This document shows positions 7,977 to 17,180 of a DNA stretch of 64,000 nt, piece by piece; the stretch's first letter is position 1; every line of letters starts with the position of its first letter. Source of the DNA: Sphingobacteriia bacterium 24-36-13 (GTDB lineage: Bacteria; Bacteroidota; Bacteroidia; Chitinophagales; Chitinophagaceae); NCBI GenBank assembly GCA_002281875.1, contig NCHN01000001.1, forward strand, positions 1 through 64,000, read 5' to 3'. The notes under the pieces are model-generated. The model made no database searches. It had not been told where the DNA came from and saw only the letters and a list, made by a program, of their open reading frames with translations. The translations under genes were made by a program, and so were the position numbers.

Positions 7977-10127
7977 TTATTCTGATATTCCTTCTAAAGC
8001 AAGCAAGAAAGCAAAATTGAGTGCTGTTTCTTTTAAGTAATCAAATCTACCCGAGGCTCCACCATGCCCATAATCCATATTGGTCTTGAGTAATAGTAGA
8101 TTTTGATCTGTTTTCATTGTTCTAAGTCTTGCTACCCATTTTGCAGGTTCAAAATATTGAACTTGACTATCGTGTAATCCAGTTGTAACTAAAAGGTGAG
8201 GATAGTTTTTCTTTGCAACATTTTCATAGGGGGAATAACTTTTTTGATAGTCATAATATACTTTCTCTTTTGGATTCCCCCATTCGTCAAATTCATTGGT
8301 TGTTAAAGGGATGCTTTCATCAAGCATCGTATTTACAACATCTACAAATGGAACTTCAGCTATTACTCCTTTCCATAACTCAGGTGCCATATTGGTTACA
8401 GCACCCATTAATAATCCACCGGCACTACCACCATTGGCATATAAATGTTCTTTACTGGTATATTTATAATTTACCAAAAATTCTCCGCAATTAATAAAGT
8501 CGGTAAACGAGTTTTTCTTTTTTAATAATTTTCCATCTTCATACCATTGTCTACCTAAATCTTCTCCTCCTCGAATATGGGCTATCGCATATACAAATCC
8601 TCTATTTAATAAGCTTAGCGTTGTGCTACTAAAATCGGCGTCAATACTATATCCATATGACCCATACGCATACAATAAAAGAGGCGCGTTCCCATCTTTT
8701 TTAAACCCCTTTTTGTACACTAGAGAAATTGGAATTTTAGTGCCATCATTCGCAGTAGCATATATCCGTTCGCTGGTATAGTCTGATGGATTATATCCTC
8801 CAACTACTTCTTGTTGCTTTTTAAGCGTTTTATTTTTTGTAGATAGCTCATAATCAAAAACGGAGAATGGGGTGGTTAATGAAGTGTATGTATAGCGTAG
8901 AGAAGCGCTATTGAATTCAGGATTAGAACCTAAATTAGCTGAATAGGCAGGTTCGTCAAAATGAATATAATGTTCTGAAGAACCACTGTTTTGTTTAATC
9001 CTAAGTTGAATTAGTCCGTTTTTTCTTTCAGTTATAACTGTATAGTCTTTAAATGCTTCTACATTTTGCACCAATACATCTGACCGATGTGGAACAAGTT
9101 CTTTCCAGTATGTATGGTTTGTTTTGTCTAATGGGCATTCCATCACTTTAAAGTTTAGCGCATTTTCATTGGTTCTGATAAGGAATTTATCATTTAATGC
9201 AACGACATCATACAATACATTTTTGAGTCTAGGCTGAAAGGATTGAAATTTAGCTTCAGGCTCATCGGCTTTAATATAAAATTGTTCTGAAGACAGTGTT
9301 GCTTGCGAACTGATAAAAATATACTGTCCGTTTTTAGATTTGCTTACACCTATATAGTTACTATTGTCTTTTTCTTGATATACCATTACATCCTTTTTAT
9401 TGCCATTTATTTGGTGGCGCATTATTTTTTCAGAAAGTAATGTGACTGGGTGATTCAATGTATAAAAAATAGTATTGTTATCGTTTGCCCAAACTCCATA
9501 ACCGCTTGTTCCTTCGATATGGTCTGGCAATATTTCTCCTGTAGTGATATTTTTAACTTTCAATGTATATTGTCTTCTTGAAACTTCATCTATTCCGAAT
9601 ATCAAGAGGTTGTTGTTTGGACTTACACTCATGCCGGTTACATTATAATAGGGTTTGCCCTCTGCCATCTTATCAACATCTAATAATATTTCTTCTTTAG
9701 CAGTTAAACTTCCTTTCTTTCTACAATATTTATAATATTGTTTTCCCTCCTCAACCCTAGTGTAGTAGAAATAGCCATTTTTAAATATAGGTACAGATTC
9801 ATCCTTCTCTTTAATTCTGGCCTTCATTTCATTGAAAAGTTTGATTTGTAGGTCTTTAGTACCTGCCATCATTTTTTCGGTATAAGCATTCTCATCTTTG
9901 AGATAGTTCAACACTTGGGTGCTATCTGGTCCTTTTTTAAAATAGTCAATCATCCAATAATAGGGGTCTGGTACTGTGTCTCCATGTAGTATTCTGATAT
10001 GTTCTTTTTGTGCAGCTATAGGTGCTTTTTCTCCTGGCCAATTATATGTATCTTTTTTCATATTAGTGTTTTCTGAACAACTGATTATCAACAGGATAAC
10101 AGCATAAAAAGGGAATATTTTTTTCAT
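7977..10127 (-). CDS. S9 family lipoprotein peptidase (oligopeptidase B-like)
   Basis: A 716-residue prolyl-oligopeptidase family serine peptidase. A lipoprotein signal (MKKIFPFYAVILLIISCSEN) puts it in the periplasm or outer membrane. Residues about 50-430 form the beta-propeller gate, starting with the typical DPYYWMIDYF. The alpha/beta hydrolase domain contains the nucleophile Ser568 in NGGSAGG and the catalytic His688 in DYGHGGASGRFD. These residues and the length point to oligopeptidase B-like cleavage of short peptides. I chose the start at 10127, since the 29 upstream in-frame residues lack signal-peptide character. Confidence 0.92.
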   Translation of the reverse strand: MKKIFPFYAVILLIISCSENTNMKKDTYNWPGEKAPIAAQKEHIRILHGDTVPDPYYWMIDYFKKGPDSTQVLNYLKDENAYTEKMMAGTKDLQIKLFNEMKARIKEKDESVPIFKNGYFYYTRVEEGKQYYKYCRKKGSLTAKEEILLDVDKMAEGKPYYNVTGMSVSPNNNLLIFGIDEVSRRQYTLKVKNITTGEILPDHIEGTSGYGVWANDNNTIFYTLNHPVTLLSEKIMRHQINGNKKDVMVYQEKDNSNYIGVSKSKNGQYIFISSQATLSSEQFYIKADEPEAKFQSFQPRLKNVLYDVVALNDKFLIRTNENALNFKVMECPLDKTNHTYWKELVPHRSDVLVQNVEAFKDYTVITERKNGLIQLRIKQNSGSSEHYIHFDEPAYSANLGSNPEFNSASLRYTYTSLTTPFSVFDYELSTKNKTLKKQQEVVGGYNPSDYTSERIYATANDGTKIPISLVYKKGFKKDGNAPLLLYAYGSYGYSIDADFSSTTLSLLNRGFVYAIAHIRGGEDLGRQWYEDGKLLKKKNSFTDFINCGEFLVNYKYTSKEHLYANGGSAGGLLMGAVTNMAPELWKGVIAEVPFVDVVNTMLDESIPLTTNEFDEWGNPKEKVYYDYQKSYSPYENVAKKNYPHLLVTTGLHDSQVQYFEPAKWVARLRTMKTDQNLLLLKTNMDYGHGGASGRFDYLKETALNFAFLLALEGISE

Positions 10128-10219
10128 GATTTGTTCGATTTCAAATGAAAAATAATTAAAAACCGCCATATAAAACCGAAAGAAATTATTTATCGTATAT
10201 AAGCTGTTAAACAAGATTT

Positions 10220-11029
10220 ATGGTAGCAATTATTTCTAAACAAAGAGCAGCATCACGCAGGTTGATTTATTTTGGTGCCGTAGCATTAACGGTAATTCTA
10301 GGTACAGGGGTAATAAACCATTCTAGGGGATTATGGTTGTCTGCATATATACTCTATAGTTTTGCGGCCGCTATTGGTGTGATTATGTTTTTAGACTATC
10401 TCGGATATAGTAAATATAAGAATGCAAGTTTGGTGGTTACCATTAATTTCTTTTTGAGTTGCATTACAATGGTGGAAGGACTAGATGCTGGAGGTTATCT
10501 GTTTATCATCCCTACTATTTTTGCGTTGGTTTTTATGCTGGGAAACACCAGAGAATACAAAGGGGAAGTAATTGGATATTTTGTAATTAGTGTATTAAGT
10601 TTTTCATTGTCAATTTTGTTTATACCCGAAAAAAGTAACTGGCAAAATATCACAGCTGATATTTACTCAAAAATGTTTACAACCAATGCTATAGCGGTTG
10701 TTGTTTTATGTGCTGTATTTGCGTATATCGGTATTTATTTTGAAAGACAAGTTTATGAGAGTTTAGTGAATGAGCGAAATAAAGCAAAGCACCAAGAGCA
10801 AATGATTAGAGAACAAAATGGATATTTAAGAGAAATTGCATTCATGAGTTCTCATACAGTACGTGCTCCATTGAGTAATATTTTAGGGTTAGCTGCTTTA
10901 ATGAGAGATGTTCCAAATGATCCAGATACACATTCATTGGTAATGGACGGCATACAAAATTCAGCAAAAGATTTGGACAATGCCATACACCATATGGTGT
11001 CTAAAACAGGTAATTTAATTAGGCGATAA
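10220..11029 (+). CDS. Membrane protein with HisKA (DHp) domain but no ATPase domain
   Basis: A 269-residue protein with about six membrane helices in residues 15-175, then a coiled-coil linker (NERNKAKHQEQMIREQNGYL) and a histidine kinase dimerisation segment with His212 in FMSSHTVRAPLSNILGLA. The N/G-box HATPase domain that normally follows is missing. The protein ends at RR, and the remaining 90 bases hold only a terminator. It could be phosphorylated by another kinase, act as a phosphatase or dimeric regulator, or be a stable deletion derivative. No response regulator is adjacent. It is divergent from the S9 peptidase gene. Confidence 0.82.
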   Translation: MVAIISKQRAASRRLIYFGAVALTVILGTGVINHSRGLWLSAYILYSFAAAIGVIMFLDYLGYSKYKNASLVVTINFFLSCITMVEGLDAGGYLFIIPTIFALVFMLGNTREYKGEVIGYFVISVLSFSLSILFIPEKSNWQNITADIYSKMFTTNAIAVVVLCAVFAYIGIYFERQVYESLVNERNKAKHQEQMIREQNGYLREIAFMSSHTVRAPLSNILGLAALMRDVPNDPDTHSLVMDGIQNSAKDLDNAIHHMVSKTGNLIRR

Positions 11030-11046
11030 TAGGGGATTGTTATAGC

Positions 11047-11090
11047 AAAAAAGTCCCGGCTTGCATTCGCAACCGGGACCAATTTTTTTT
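11047..11090. terminator. Bidirectional intrinsic terminator between HisKA gene and sdhB
   Basis: A strong hairpin: stem gtcccgg (11053-11059) pairs with ccgggac (11073-11079), and an inner ttgc/gcaa extension (11061-11064 with 11069-11072) closes an attc loop, with one bulged C. It is preceded by six A and followed by eight T, so it can terminate transcription from both converging genes. Confidence 0.9.
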
Positions 11091-11118
11091 AATGAACTGT
11101 ACGAATAAGTAAGCTCTT

Positions 11119-11883
11119 TTATTTGTCTGCACTTAAACTAGCACCTAAGTATTCTGAATTTAAACGTGCGATATTGGTTAATGAAATTTCTTTAGGGCAA
11201 GTTGCTTCACAAGCGCCAGTATTGGTACAAGCACCAAATCCTTCCTTATCCATTTGTGCCACCATATTCATAACGCGTGACTTTCGCTCTGGCTCTCCTT
11301 GAGGTAACAATGCTAAATGGCTCACTTTCGCACTTAAGAAAAGCATTGCAGAACTGTTTTTACATGCTGCAACACAAGCGCCACATCCAATACACATGGC
11401 AGCTGCAAAGCTATTGTCTGCATTGTCTTTATTAATTGGTAATGCATTACCATCTACGGCATTACCAGTATTAACACTGATATAACCACCAGCTTGAATA
11501 ATTCTGTCAAATGCACTTCTATTAACTGTTAGGTCTTTAATTACAGGGAATGCATTTGCTCTCCATGGTTCTACCACAATAGTATCTCCATCTTTAAAAG
11601 CACGCATATGCAATTGACAAGTTGTGTTGGCTTGCCAAGGTCCATGTGGTTTACCATTGATATACATAGAACACATTCCGCAGATACCTTCTCTACAATC
11701 ATGGTCAAATGCAACAGGTTCCTCACCTTCGGTGATGAGCTGTTCGTTTAACACATCGAACATTTCCAAGAAACTCATTTCAGAGGAAATATTTTTTACT
11801 TGATAGGTTTTAAAATCTCCTTTGGTATTGCTGTTTTTTTGTCTCCAAACTTTTAGGTTTAGATTCATATGATAATGTTCCAT
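11119..11883 (-). CDS. sdhB: Succinate dehydrogenase / fumarate reductase iron-sulfur subunit
   Basis: A 254-residue iron-sulfur subunit of complex II, passing electrons from the flavoprotein to the membrane quinone site. Three cluster motifs are visible: the [2Fe-2S] ligands in [13 protein letters not shown] plus a later Cys in ANTTC, and two ferredoxin-type motifs [12 protein letters not shown] and [14 protein letters not shown]. It is the last gene of the sdhC-sdhA-sdhB operon, 41 bases after sdhA, and transcription ends at the hairpin beyond it. The start could be 11883 or the Met five codons later. Confidence 0.96.
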   Translation of the reverse strand: MEHYHMNLNLKVWRQKNSNTKGDFKTYQVKNISSEMSFLEMFDVLNEQLITEGEEPVAFDHDCREGICGMCSMYINGKPHGPWQANTTCQLHMRAFKDGDTIVVEPWRANAFPVIKDLTVNRSAFDRIIQAGGYISVNTGNAVDGNALPINKDNADNSFAAAMCIGCGACVAACKNSSAMLFLSAKVSHLALLPQGEPERKSRVMNMVAQMDKEGFGACTNTGACEATCPKEISLTNIARLNSEYLGASLSADK

Positions 11884-11924
11884 TATTGTAAAATTAATTC
11901 AGTTAAACAATGCTTTTTAAACGA

Positions 11925-13898
11925 TTATTTGTAGTTACGCTGGGTTGGTTTAATTACTTCGTAGTTCAATGGCTCTTTATGTAATTCCCATTGGTGTTCG
12001 CCTTTTAATTCCCAAGCAGAAACATACATATGACCTGCGTCGTCTCTTAAAGCTTCTCCTTCAGGTGTTTGGAATTCTTCTCTGAAATGTCCACCACAAC
12101 TTTCGTCTCTAGTTAATGCATCAACACACATTAATTCACCCAGTTCAATAAAGTCTGCTACACGGTTTGCTTTGTCTAATTCCGTATTCATTTCATTTAC
12201 TTCCCCAGGAATTCTAACATCGCTCCAAAATTCTTTCTTTAGTGCCTGGATTTCTCTGATAGCTTGTTCTAAGCCTTCTTTGTTCCTAGCCATTCCACAT
12301 TTGTCCCACATGATTTTTCCCAAACGCTTGTGAAAACTTTCTACTGTTTGTTTTCCTTTGATATTCATCAAATGATTGATTCTATCACTAACCGCTTTTT
12401 CGGCTTCTTCAAACGCAGGGTGGGTTGTTTCTATGGCTTTACTGTAAATTTCGTCGGCTAAGTTATTCCCTAGTGTATAAGGGATTACAAAGTATCCATC
12501 TGCCAAACCTTGCATTAATGCAGATGCCCCTAAACGGTTGGCTCCATGATCACTAAAATTAGCTTCTCCCAATGCATATAATCCTGGAACAGTTGTTTGC
12601 AATTCATAGTCTACCCACAAACCACCCATGGTATAGTGTACTGCAGGGTAAATACGCATGGGAACTTCGTAAGGATTCTCTCCTGTAATCTTTTCATACA
12701 TATCGAAAAGGTTACCATATTTAGCCTTCACCACTTCTTTACCCATTGCAATAATCTCTTCCTCCGATACATTGGATCTACCTTGCTTTCCAGCTTCAAT
12801 TTTACCATATCTCAAAATGGCATCTGCATAGTCTAAGTAAACAGCTTGTTTGCTGCTACCAACCCCGTAACCCGCATCACAACGCTCTTTAGCAGCTCTA
12901 GACGCAACGTCTCTCGGTACAAGGTTACCGAAAGCAGGATACCTTCTTTCTAAATAATAATCTCTTTCTTCTTCAGGTATATCAGTTGCTTTTCTTGTAT
13001 CGTTTTGTTTTTTCGGAACCCAAATTCTACCATCATTTCTCAATGATTCAGACATCAAGGTTAATTTACTTTGGTGGTCTCCACTAACTGGTATACAAGT
13101 TGGGTGAATTTGTGTGAAACAAGGATTGGCAAATGCAGCTCCTTTTTTGTGCGCTTTCCAAGCAGCGGTTACATTACTACCCATTGCGTTGGTTGATAAG
13201 TAGAATACGTTTCCATAACCTCCAGAACACAATAATACTGCATGTCCGAAATGTCTTTCTAATTTTCCATTCACTAAGTCGCGCGCAATAATACCTCTTG
13301 CTTTTCCATCAATGGTAACCACTTCCAGCATTTCGTGTCTGCTGTACATGGTTACATTACCTAATGCTACCTGACGCTCTAATGCTTGATAAGCACCAAT
13401 CAATAATTGCTGACCAGTTTGACCCGCAGCGTAAAATGTTCTTTGCACCTGTGTTCCTCCAAATGAACGGTTGCTTAATAAGCCACCGTATTCTCTTGCA
13501 AATGGAACCCCTTGTGCAACACACTGGTCAATAATATTGGTACTCACTTCAGCTAAGCGATGCACGTTGGCTTCTCTTGCACGATAGTCACCCCCTTTAA
13601 TAGTATCATAAAATAGACGGAAAACACTGTCTCCATCGTTTTGATAATTCTTTGCTGCATTGATTCCTCCTTGAGCTGCAATTGAATGCGCACGACGAGG
13701 AGAATCTTGAAAACAAAATGCTTTTACTTTATATCCCAATTCACCCAAAGAAGCTGCTGCAGAAGCACCGGCTAATCCTGTACCTACAACAATCACTTCC
13801 AATTTCCGCTTATTGGCCGGGTTTACCAGTTTGCAATGTCCCTTGTAATCAGCCCACTTATTCTCTAATGGTCCAGAGGGAATTTTAGCATTTAACAT
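11925..13898 (-). CDS. sdhA: Succinate dehydrogenase / fumarate reductase flavoprotein subunit
   Basis: A 657-residue flavoprotein that oxidises succinate to fumarate (or the reverse). The N-terminal dinucleotide fold reads [17 protein letters not shown]. The covalent FAD attachment region is [17 protein letters not shown], and active-site segments include [11 protein letters not shown] and [15 protein letters not shown]. The long form (about 650 residues) is the one found with five-helix single cytochrome b subunits, matching the neighbouring sdhC. It is the middle gene of sdhCAB, with 53 bases from sdhC. Confidence 0.97.
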   Translation of the reverse strand: MLNAKIPSGPLENKWADYKGHCKLVNPANKRKLEVIVVGTGLAGASAAASLGELGYKVKAFCFQDSPRRAHSIAAQGGINAAKNYQNDGDSVFRLFYDTIKGGDYRAREANVHRLAEVSTNIIDQCVAQGVPFAREYGGLLSNRSFGGTQVQRTFYAAGQTGQQLLIGAYQALERQVALGNVTMYSRHEMLEVVTIDGKARGIIARDLVNGKLERHFGHAVLLCSGGYGNVFYLSTNAMGSNVTAAWKAHKKGAAFANPCFTQIHPTCIPVSGDHQSKLTLMSESLRNDGRIWVPKKQNDTRKATDIPEEERDYYLERRYPAFGNLVPRDVASRAAKERCDAGYGVGSSKQAVYLDYADAILRYGKIEAGKQGRSNVSEEEIIAMGKEVVKAKYGNLFDMYEKITGENPYEVPMRIYPAVHYTMGGLWVDYELQTTVPGLYALGEANFSDHGANRLGASALMQGLADGYFVIPYTLGNNLADEIYSKAIETTHPAFEEAEKAVSDRINHLMNIKGKQTVESFHKRLGKIMWDKCGMARNKEGLEQAIREIQALKKEFWSDVRIPGEVNEMNTELDKANRVADFIELGELMCVDALTRDESCGGHFREEFQTPEGEALRDDAGHMYVSAWELKGEHQWELHKEPLNYEVIKPTQRNYK

Positions 13899-13951
13899 AG
13901 ATCCGAAGGTTTATGATGATTTGAATATACTTGAATGATCATGTACTTGTA

Positions 13952-14653
13952 TTATCCTATCCAGCCCATTTTAAAACTAACTGGCATTAAAATAAATACC
14001 AATGCAATAATGATTGAATAGGCATATCCTATGCTGGTAAGCATAAGGGTGTATCTATTATTGTAGACTCCTAATGTTCTGAATGCACTTTGAAATCCAT
14101 GTGCTAGGTGATAAGCCAATGAAATACAGCCTGCACTGTAGACAGCTATGATCCACCATTCACTAAATGTTGCCTTCATTAAAGCAAACATATTGTGCAT
14201 TTCAATTCCATTGTAAGTAACTGAATCTAATCCCTGATGGGTGAAGCGAGCAGATACCCAAAAATGGTAAAGGTGTAAGATTAAAAATATCAAAATCAAT
14301 GTGCCCAAAAGCCCCATGCTTCTACTATACCACTTACTACCATCTTTATAAGTAACTGCATATCCTACAGCTCTTTTTTGCTTATTCTCTAGAGTTAACA
14401 AGTAGCCCTGGTAAATATGTAATAGGATGCCTGCAAACAAACCGATTTCCATGATGCGGATTAAAACGGTGGAACCCATAAAATGGGCTGCCTTATTAAA
14501 CATGGCCCCATTTTCGTCTGGGTCAACTAGATCTGCAAAAATGCAGGCGTTGATTCCAGCATGTACAATTAAAAACAAAACCAACGAGATACCGGTTAGT
14601 CCCATAACCAGTTTTTTTCCGACAGACGATGTAAAGACTTGTTTCCAGGTCAT
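13952..14653 (-). CDS. sdhC: Succinate dehydrogenase cytochrome b subunit (single-subunit, five-helix type)
   Basis: A 233-residue diheme-type membrane anchor for complex II. About five hydrophobic helices are seen, with candidate heme-ligating His residues in LIVHAGINA, LLHIYQGYLL, ILHLYHFW and LAYHLAHGFQSAFR. It quinone-couples the SdhAB catalytic unit at the inner membrane. It is the first gene of the operon; a TAAATTTG promoter element lies about 30 bases upstream. The single-anchor arrangement (no sdhD) is usual for Bacteroidota. Confidence 0.93.
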   Translation of the reverse strand: MTWKQVFTSSVGKKLVMGLTGISLVLFLIVHAGINACIFADLVDPDENGAMFNKAAHFMGSTVLIRIMEIGLFAGILLHIYQGYLLTLENKQKRAVGYAVTYKDGSKWYSRSMGLLGTLILIFLILHLYHFWVSARFTHQGLDSVTYNGIEMHNMFALMKATFSEWWIIAVYSAGCISLAYHLAHGFQSAFRTLGVYNNRYTLMLTSIGYAYSIIIALVFILMPVSFKMGWIG

Positions 14654-14683
14654 ATAGCAAGATTATATTTGGTTAAATCTCCG

Positions 14684-14691
14684 CAAATTTA
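14684..14691 (-). promoter_or_regulatory. Bacteroidota -7 box upstream of sdhCAB
   Basis: On the minus strand these bases read TAAATTTG, a perfect TAnnTTTG -7 element, followed by GC. It lies 31 bases before the sdhC start. A clear -33 TTTG at the usual 19-21 base spacing is not evident. Confidence 0.5.
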
Positions 14692-14856
14692 ACTCATTTA
14701 TATATACAATACGGTAAGAGTTTGGTTGTGAGAAAATTGGCTTTTATTCAGCTGTTGAATTTGATATGGTCATTTTTGCAGACTACTTGAACATTGCTTT
14801 CAACCGTTTACATAAAAACAGCAGTATGGGAGTATTGATAAACCGTACATTTGAGT

Positions 14857-16104
14857 ATGGTTAAATTACTGAGTATTTTATGGAACAGCTTCCGTATGGC
14901 TTTACAGGAACTGAGAGTAAATAAGCTAAGAACTTTCTTGTCATTGTTTGGCATAACCATTGGCATTTTTTGCATCATTGGGGTGTTGGCTACAGTTGAC
15001 AGCTTAGAAAGAAAAGTTCAAAATGACATTAAAACTTTAGGTAGTAATACTATTTATATAGATAAATGGAATTATGGTGGTGGTCCTGATTATCCTTGGT
15101 GGAAATATATGAAGAGACCCAATGTAAAAATTGAAGAGTTAGATGTAATAAAACAAAAAAGCGAATTGGCATCTTTTGCAGCATTCTTTGTTAGTAGAAA
15201 TGTGAACTTCAGTTACGAAGACAATATATTAAGTAATACCAGTTTATATGGGGTTACACCAGAATTCAATAGCATTCAAACGATTGACATTGAACAAGGT
15301 CGATATTTAATTGAGTCAGATTTTTTACGTGGGGCAGCAGTAGGTATTGTAGGGTATAAAGTTGCCGAAGAGTTATACGGGAAAGCAGAAAAAGCAGTGG
15401 GTAAGGAAATTTCTTATGGTGGCAGAAAAATATATATTGTTGGAGTAATTAAAAAGCAAGGACAAAGTTTAATTGGGGGTTTCAATTACGATGAATGTAC
15501 CATTGTACCTTACCGATATTTTGCAAGTGTATATAGCCCTGAAACGAGCAATCCAAATATTATTGTTCAAGGTAAACCCAAGATTGCTTCTTCAGCTTTA
15601 CAAGATGAATTAAATGGAGTAATGCGTCAGTTAAGAAAATTGAGTCCTACTCAAGAAGATAATTTCACTTGCAATGATGTAGCCATGTTTAGTGAACAAG
15701 TAAATGGATTCTTTGGACAGGTAACTGCGGGTGGTTGGGCTATTGCGGGTTTAAGTTTAATTGTTGGGGCTTTTGGAGTTGCCAATATTATGTTTGTTAC
15801 AGTAAGAGAAAGAACCAGTCAGATAGGTCTTAAAAAAGCGATTGGGGCCAAAAAAAGTACCATACTAACAGAGTTTCTTTTAGAAAGTGCATTTCTATGT
15901 ATTATTGGGGGATTAGTAGGGCTAACACTGGTTTGGCTCTTGTCGTTGGTGTTGAGTTCTGTACTTCCTTTTCCTATTTATATTGCACCCAATATTGTGA
16001 TTTTAGGATTAAGTATTTGTATTGTTTTAGGGGTATTGGCGGGAATTATTCCAGCATCTATTGCTGCAAAAATGGATCCAGTGGTAGCCATCAGAACTAA
16101 ATAG
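14857..16104 (+). CDS. ABC transporter permease, MacB/FtsX type
   Basis: A 415-residue MacB-like permease. A first membrane helix (LRTFLSLFGITIGIFCIIGVL, about 22-43) is followed by a large periplasmic domain (about 45-280) and three C-terminal helices with the FtsX-type RERTSQIGLKKAIGAKK loop. Such proteins transmit ATP-driven movement across the inner membrane to export lipids, peptides or lipoproteins. The ATPase subunit is not next to it, so it must be encoded elsewhere. I prefer the ATG at 14857 over the TTG at 14851. It is followed by tsaD after 12 bases. Confidence 0.9.
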   Translation: MVKLLSILWNSFRMALQELRVNKLRTFLSLFGITIGIFCIIGVLATVDSLERKVQNDIKTLGSNTIYIDKWNYGGGPDYPWWKYMKRPNVKIEELDVIKQKSELASFAAFFVSRNVNFSYEDNILSNTSLYGVTPEFNSIQTIDIEQGRYLIESDFLRGAAVGIVGYKVAEELYGKAEKAVGKEISYGGRKIYIVGVIKKQGQSLIGGFNYDECTIVPYRYFASVYSPETSNPNIIVQGKPKIASSALQDELNGVMRQLRKLSPTQEDNFTCNDVAMFSEQVNGFFGQVTAGGWAIAGLSLIVGAFGVANIMFVTVRERTSQIGLKKAIGAKKSTILTEFLLESAFLCIIGGLVGLTLVWLLSLVLSSVLPFPIYIAPNIVILGLSICIVLGVLAGIIPASIAAKMDPVVAIRTK

Positions 16105-16116
16105 TATTTTTGCTAA

Positions 16117-17112
16117 ATGAGCGTAACTATTCTGGCAATAGAATCTTCCTGTGATGAAACAGCCGCAGCAGTATGTAAGGATGGAATGATACTAAGCAAT
16201 ATCATCGCTTCTCAGTCTGTTCATGAAAAATACGGGGGAGTAGTTCCAGAACTAGCTAGTAGGGCACATATGCAAAATATTGTTCCTGTTGTAGATCAAG
16301 CAATCAAAAACGCAGGGATAACTTTAACTGATTTAAACGCAATTGCATTTACTCAAGCTCCAGGATTAATAGGAAGTTTATTAGTAGGTACACAGTTTGC
16401 AAAATCATTGTCTTTATCATTGGGAGTTCCTTTGATTGGTGTGCACCATATGCAAGCGCATGTATTGGCCAATTTAATTCCTGATGAAAAGCCCAGTTTC
16501 CCCTTTTTGTGTTTAACCGTTAGTGGTGGACATACGCAAATTGTGTTGGCCAAGTCTGCTTTAGAGCTAGAAGTAATTGGAGAAACAATTGATGATGCAG
16601 CTGGTGAAGCATTTGATAAAACGGCAAAATTATTGGGGCTGCCTTACCCTGGAGGACCTTTAATTGATCAATATGCACAATTAGGCGATCCACTTAAATT
16701 TAAATTTGCAGAGCCTCAAATTCCTGAATTGAATTTCTCTTTTAGCGGATTAAAAACTTCTGTCTTATATTTTTTGCAAAAGCAAACGCCTGAGTTTATT
16801 TTAGAGAATCGAAATGACCTATGTGCTTCCATACAATACACTATTGTACAAATTTTATTAAAGAAGTTGGTGAAAGCCGTTAACCAAACCAATGTAAAGC
16901 AGGTATGTATTGCAGGTGGAGTTAGCGCAAATAGTGGGTTAAGGACAGGGTTAATTTCATTGGGTCAAAAAAAGGGCTGGCAAGTATTTATTCCAGATTT
17001 CAGTTTTTGTACAGACAATGCAGCTATGATTGCTATAACAGGCTTTCATAAATATTTAAGCAATCAATTTGTGCCTTTATCGGTAAATCCCTCAGCCAGA
17101 GCGGAATGGTAA
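16117..17112 (+). CDS. tsaD: tRNA N6-adenosine threonylcarbamoyltransferase TsaD
   Basis: A 331-residue ASKHA-fold enzyme that transfers threonylcarbamoyl to A37 of ANN-decoding tRNAs (t6A synthesis). Diagnostic motifs: IESSCDETAAAVC at the N terminus, the metal-binding HHMQAHVLA, the nucleotide loop VSGGHTQI, GEAFDKTAKLLGLPYPGGP, GGVSANSGLR and the C-terminal NPSARAEW. Length is normal. It is probably co-transcribed with the upstream MacB-type permease, which is a chance-looking partnership rather than a functional one. Confidence 0.97.
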   Translation: MSVTILAIESSCDETAAAVCKDGMILSNIIASQSVHEKYGGVVPELASRAHMQNIVPVVDQAIKNAGITLTDLNAIAFTQAPGLIGSLLVGTQFAKSLSLSLGVPLIGVHHMQAHVLANLIPDEKPSFPFLCLTVSGGHTQIVLAKSALELEVIGETIDDAAGEAFDKTAKLLGLPYPGGPLIDQYAQLGDPLKFKFAEPQIPELNFSFSGLKTSVLYFLQKQTPEFILENRNDLCASIQYTIVQILLKKLVKAVNQTNVKQVCIAGGVSANSGLRTGLISLGQKKGWQVFIPDFSFCTDNAAMIAITGFHKYLSNQFVPLSVNPSARAEW

Positions 17113-17150
17113 TAATTTAAAGTTCATCGGCAGGTAACCCTTTAATTTTG

Positions 17151-17158
17151 TAATTTTG
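17151..17158 (+). promoter_or_regulatory. Bacteroidota -7 box upstream of ABC-F gene
   Basis: The bases TAATTTTG followed by CA match the TAnnTTTG -7 element and lie 22 bases before the ABC-F start codon. The -33 element is not clear. Confidence 0.45.
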
Positions 17159-17180
17159 CAGCCGAAAAACAGCAAATTCA

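Noticed and set aside
11030..11118. A lost HATPase domain downstream of the HisKA gene
   Set aside because: Only the bidirectional terminator and the sdhB end lie there; no fragment of an ATPase domain is visible.
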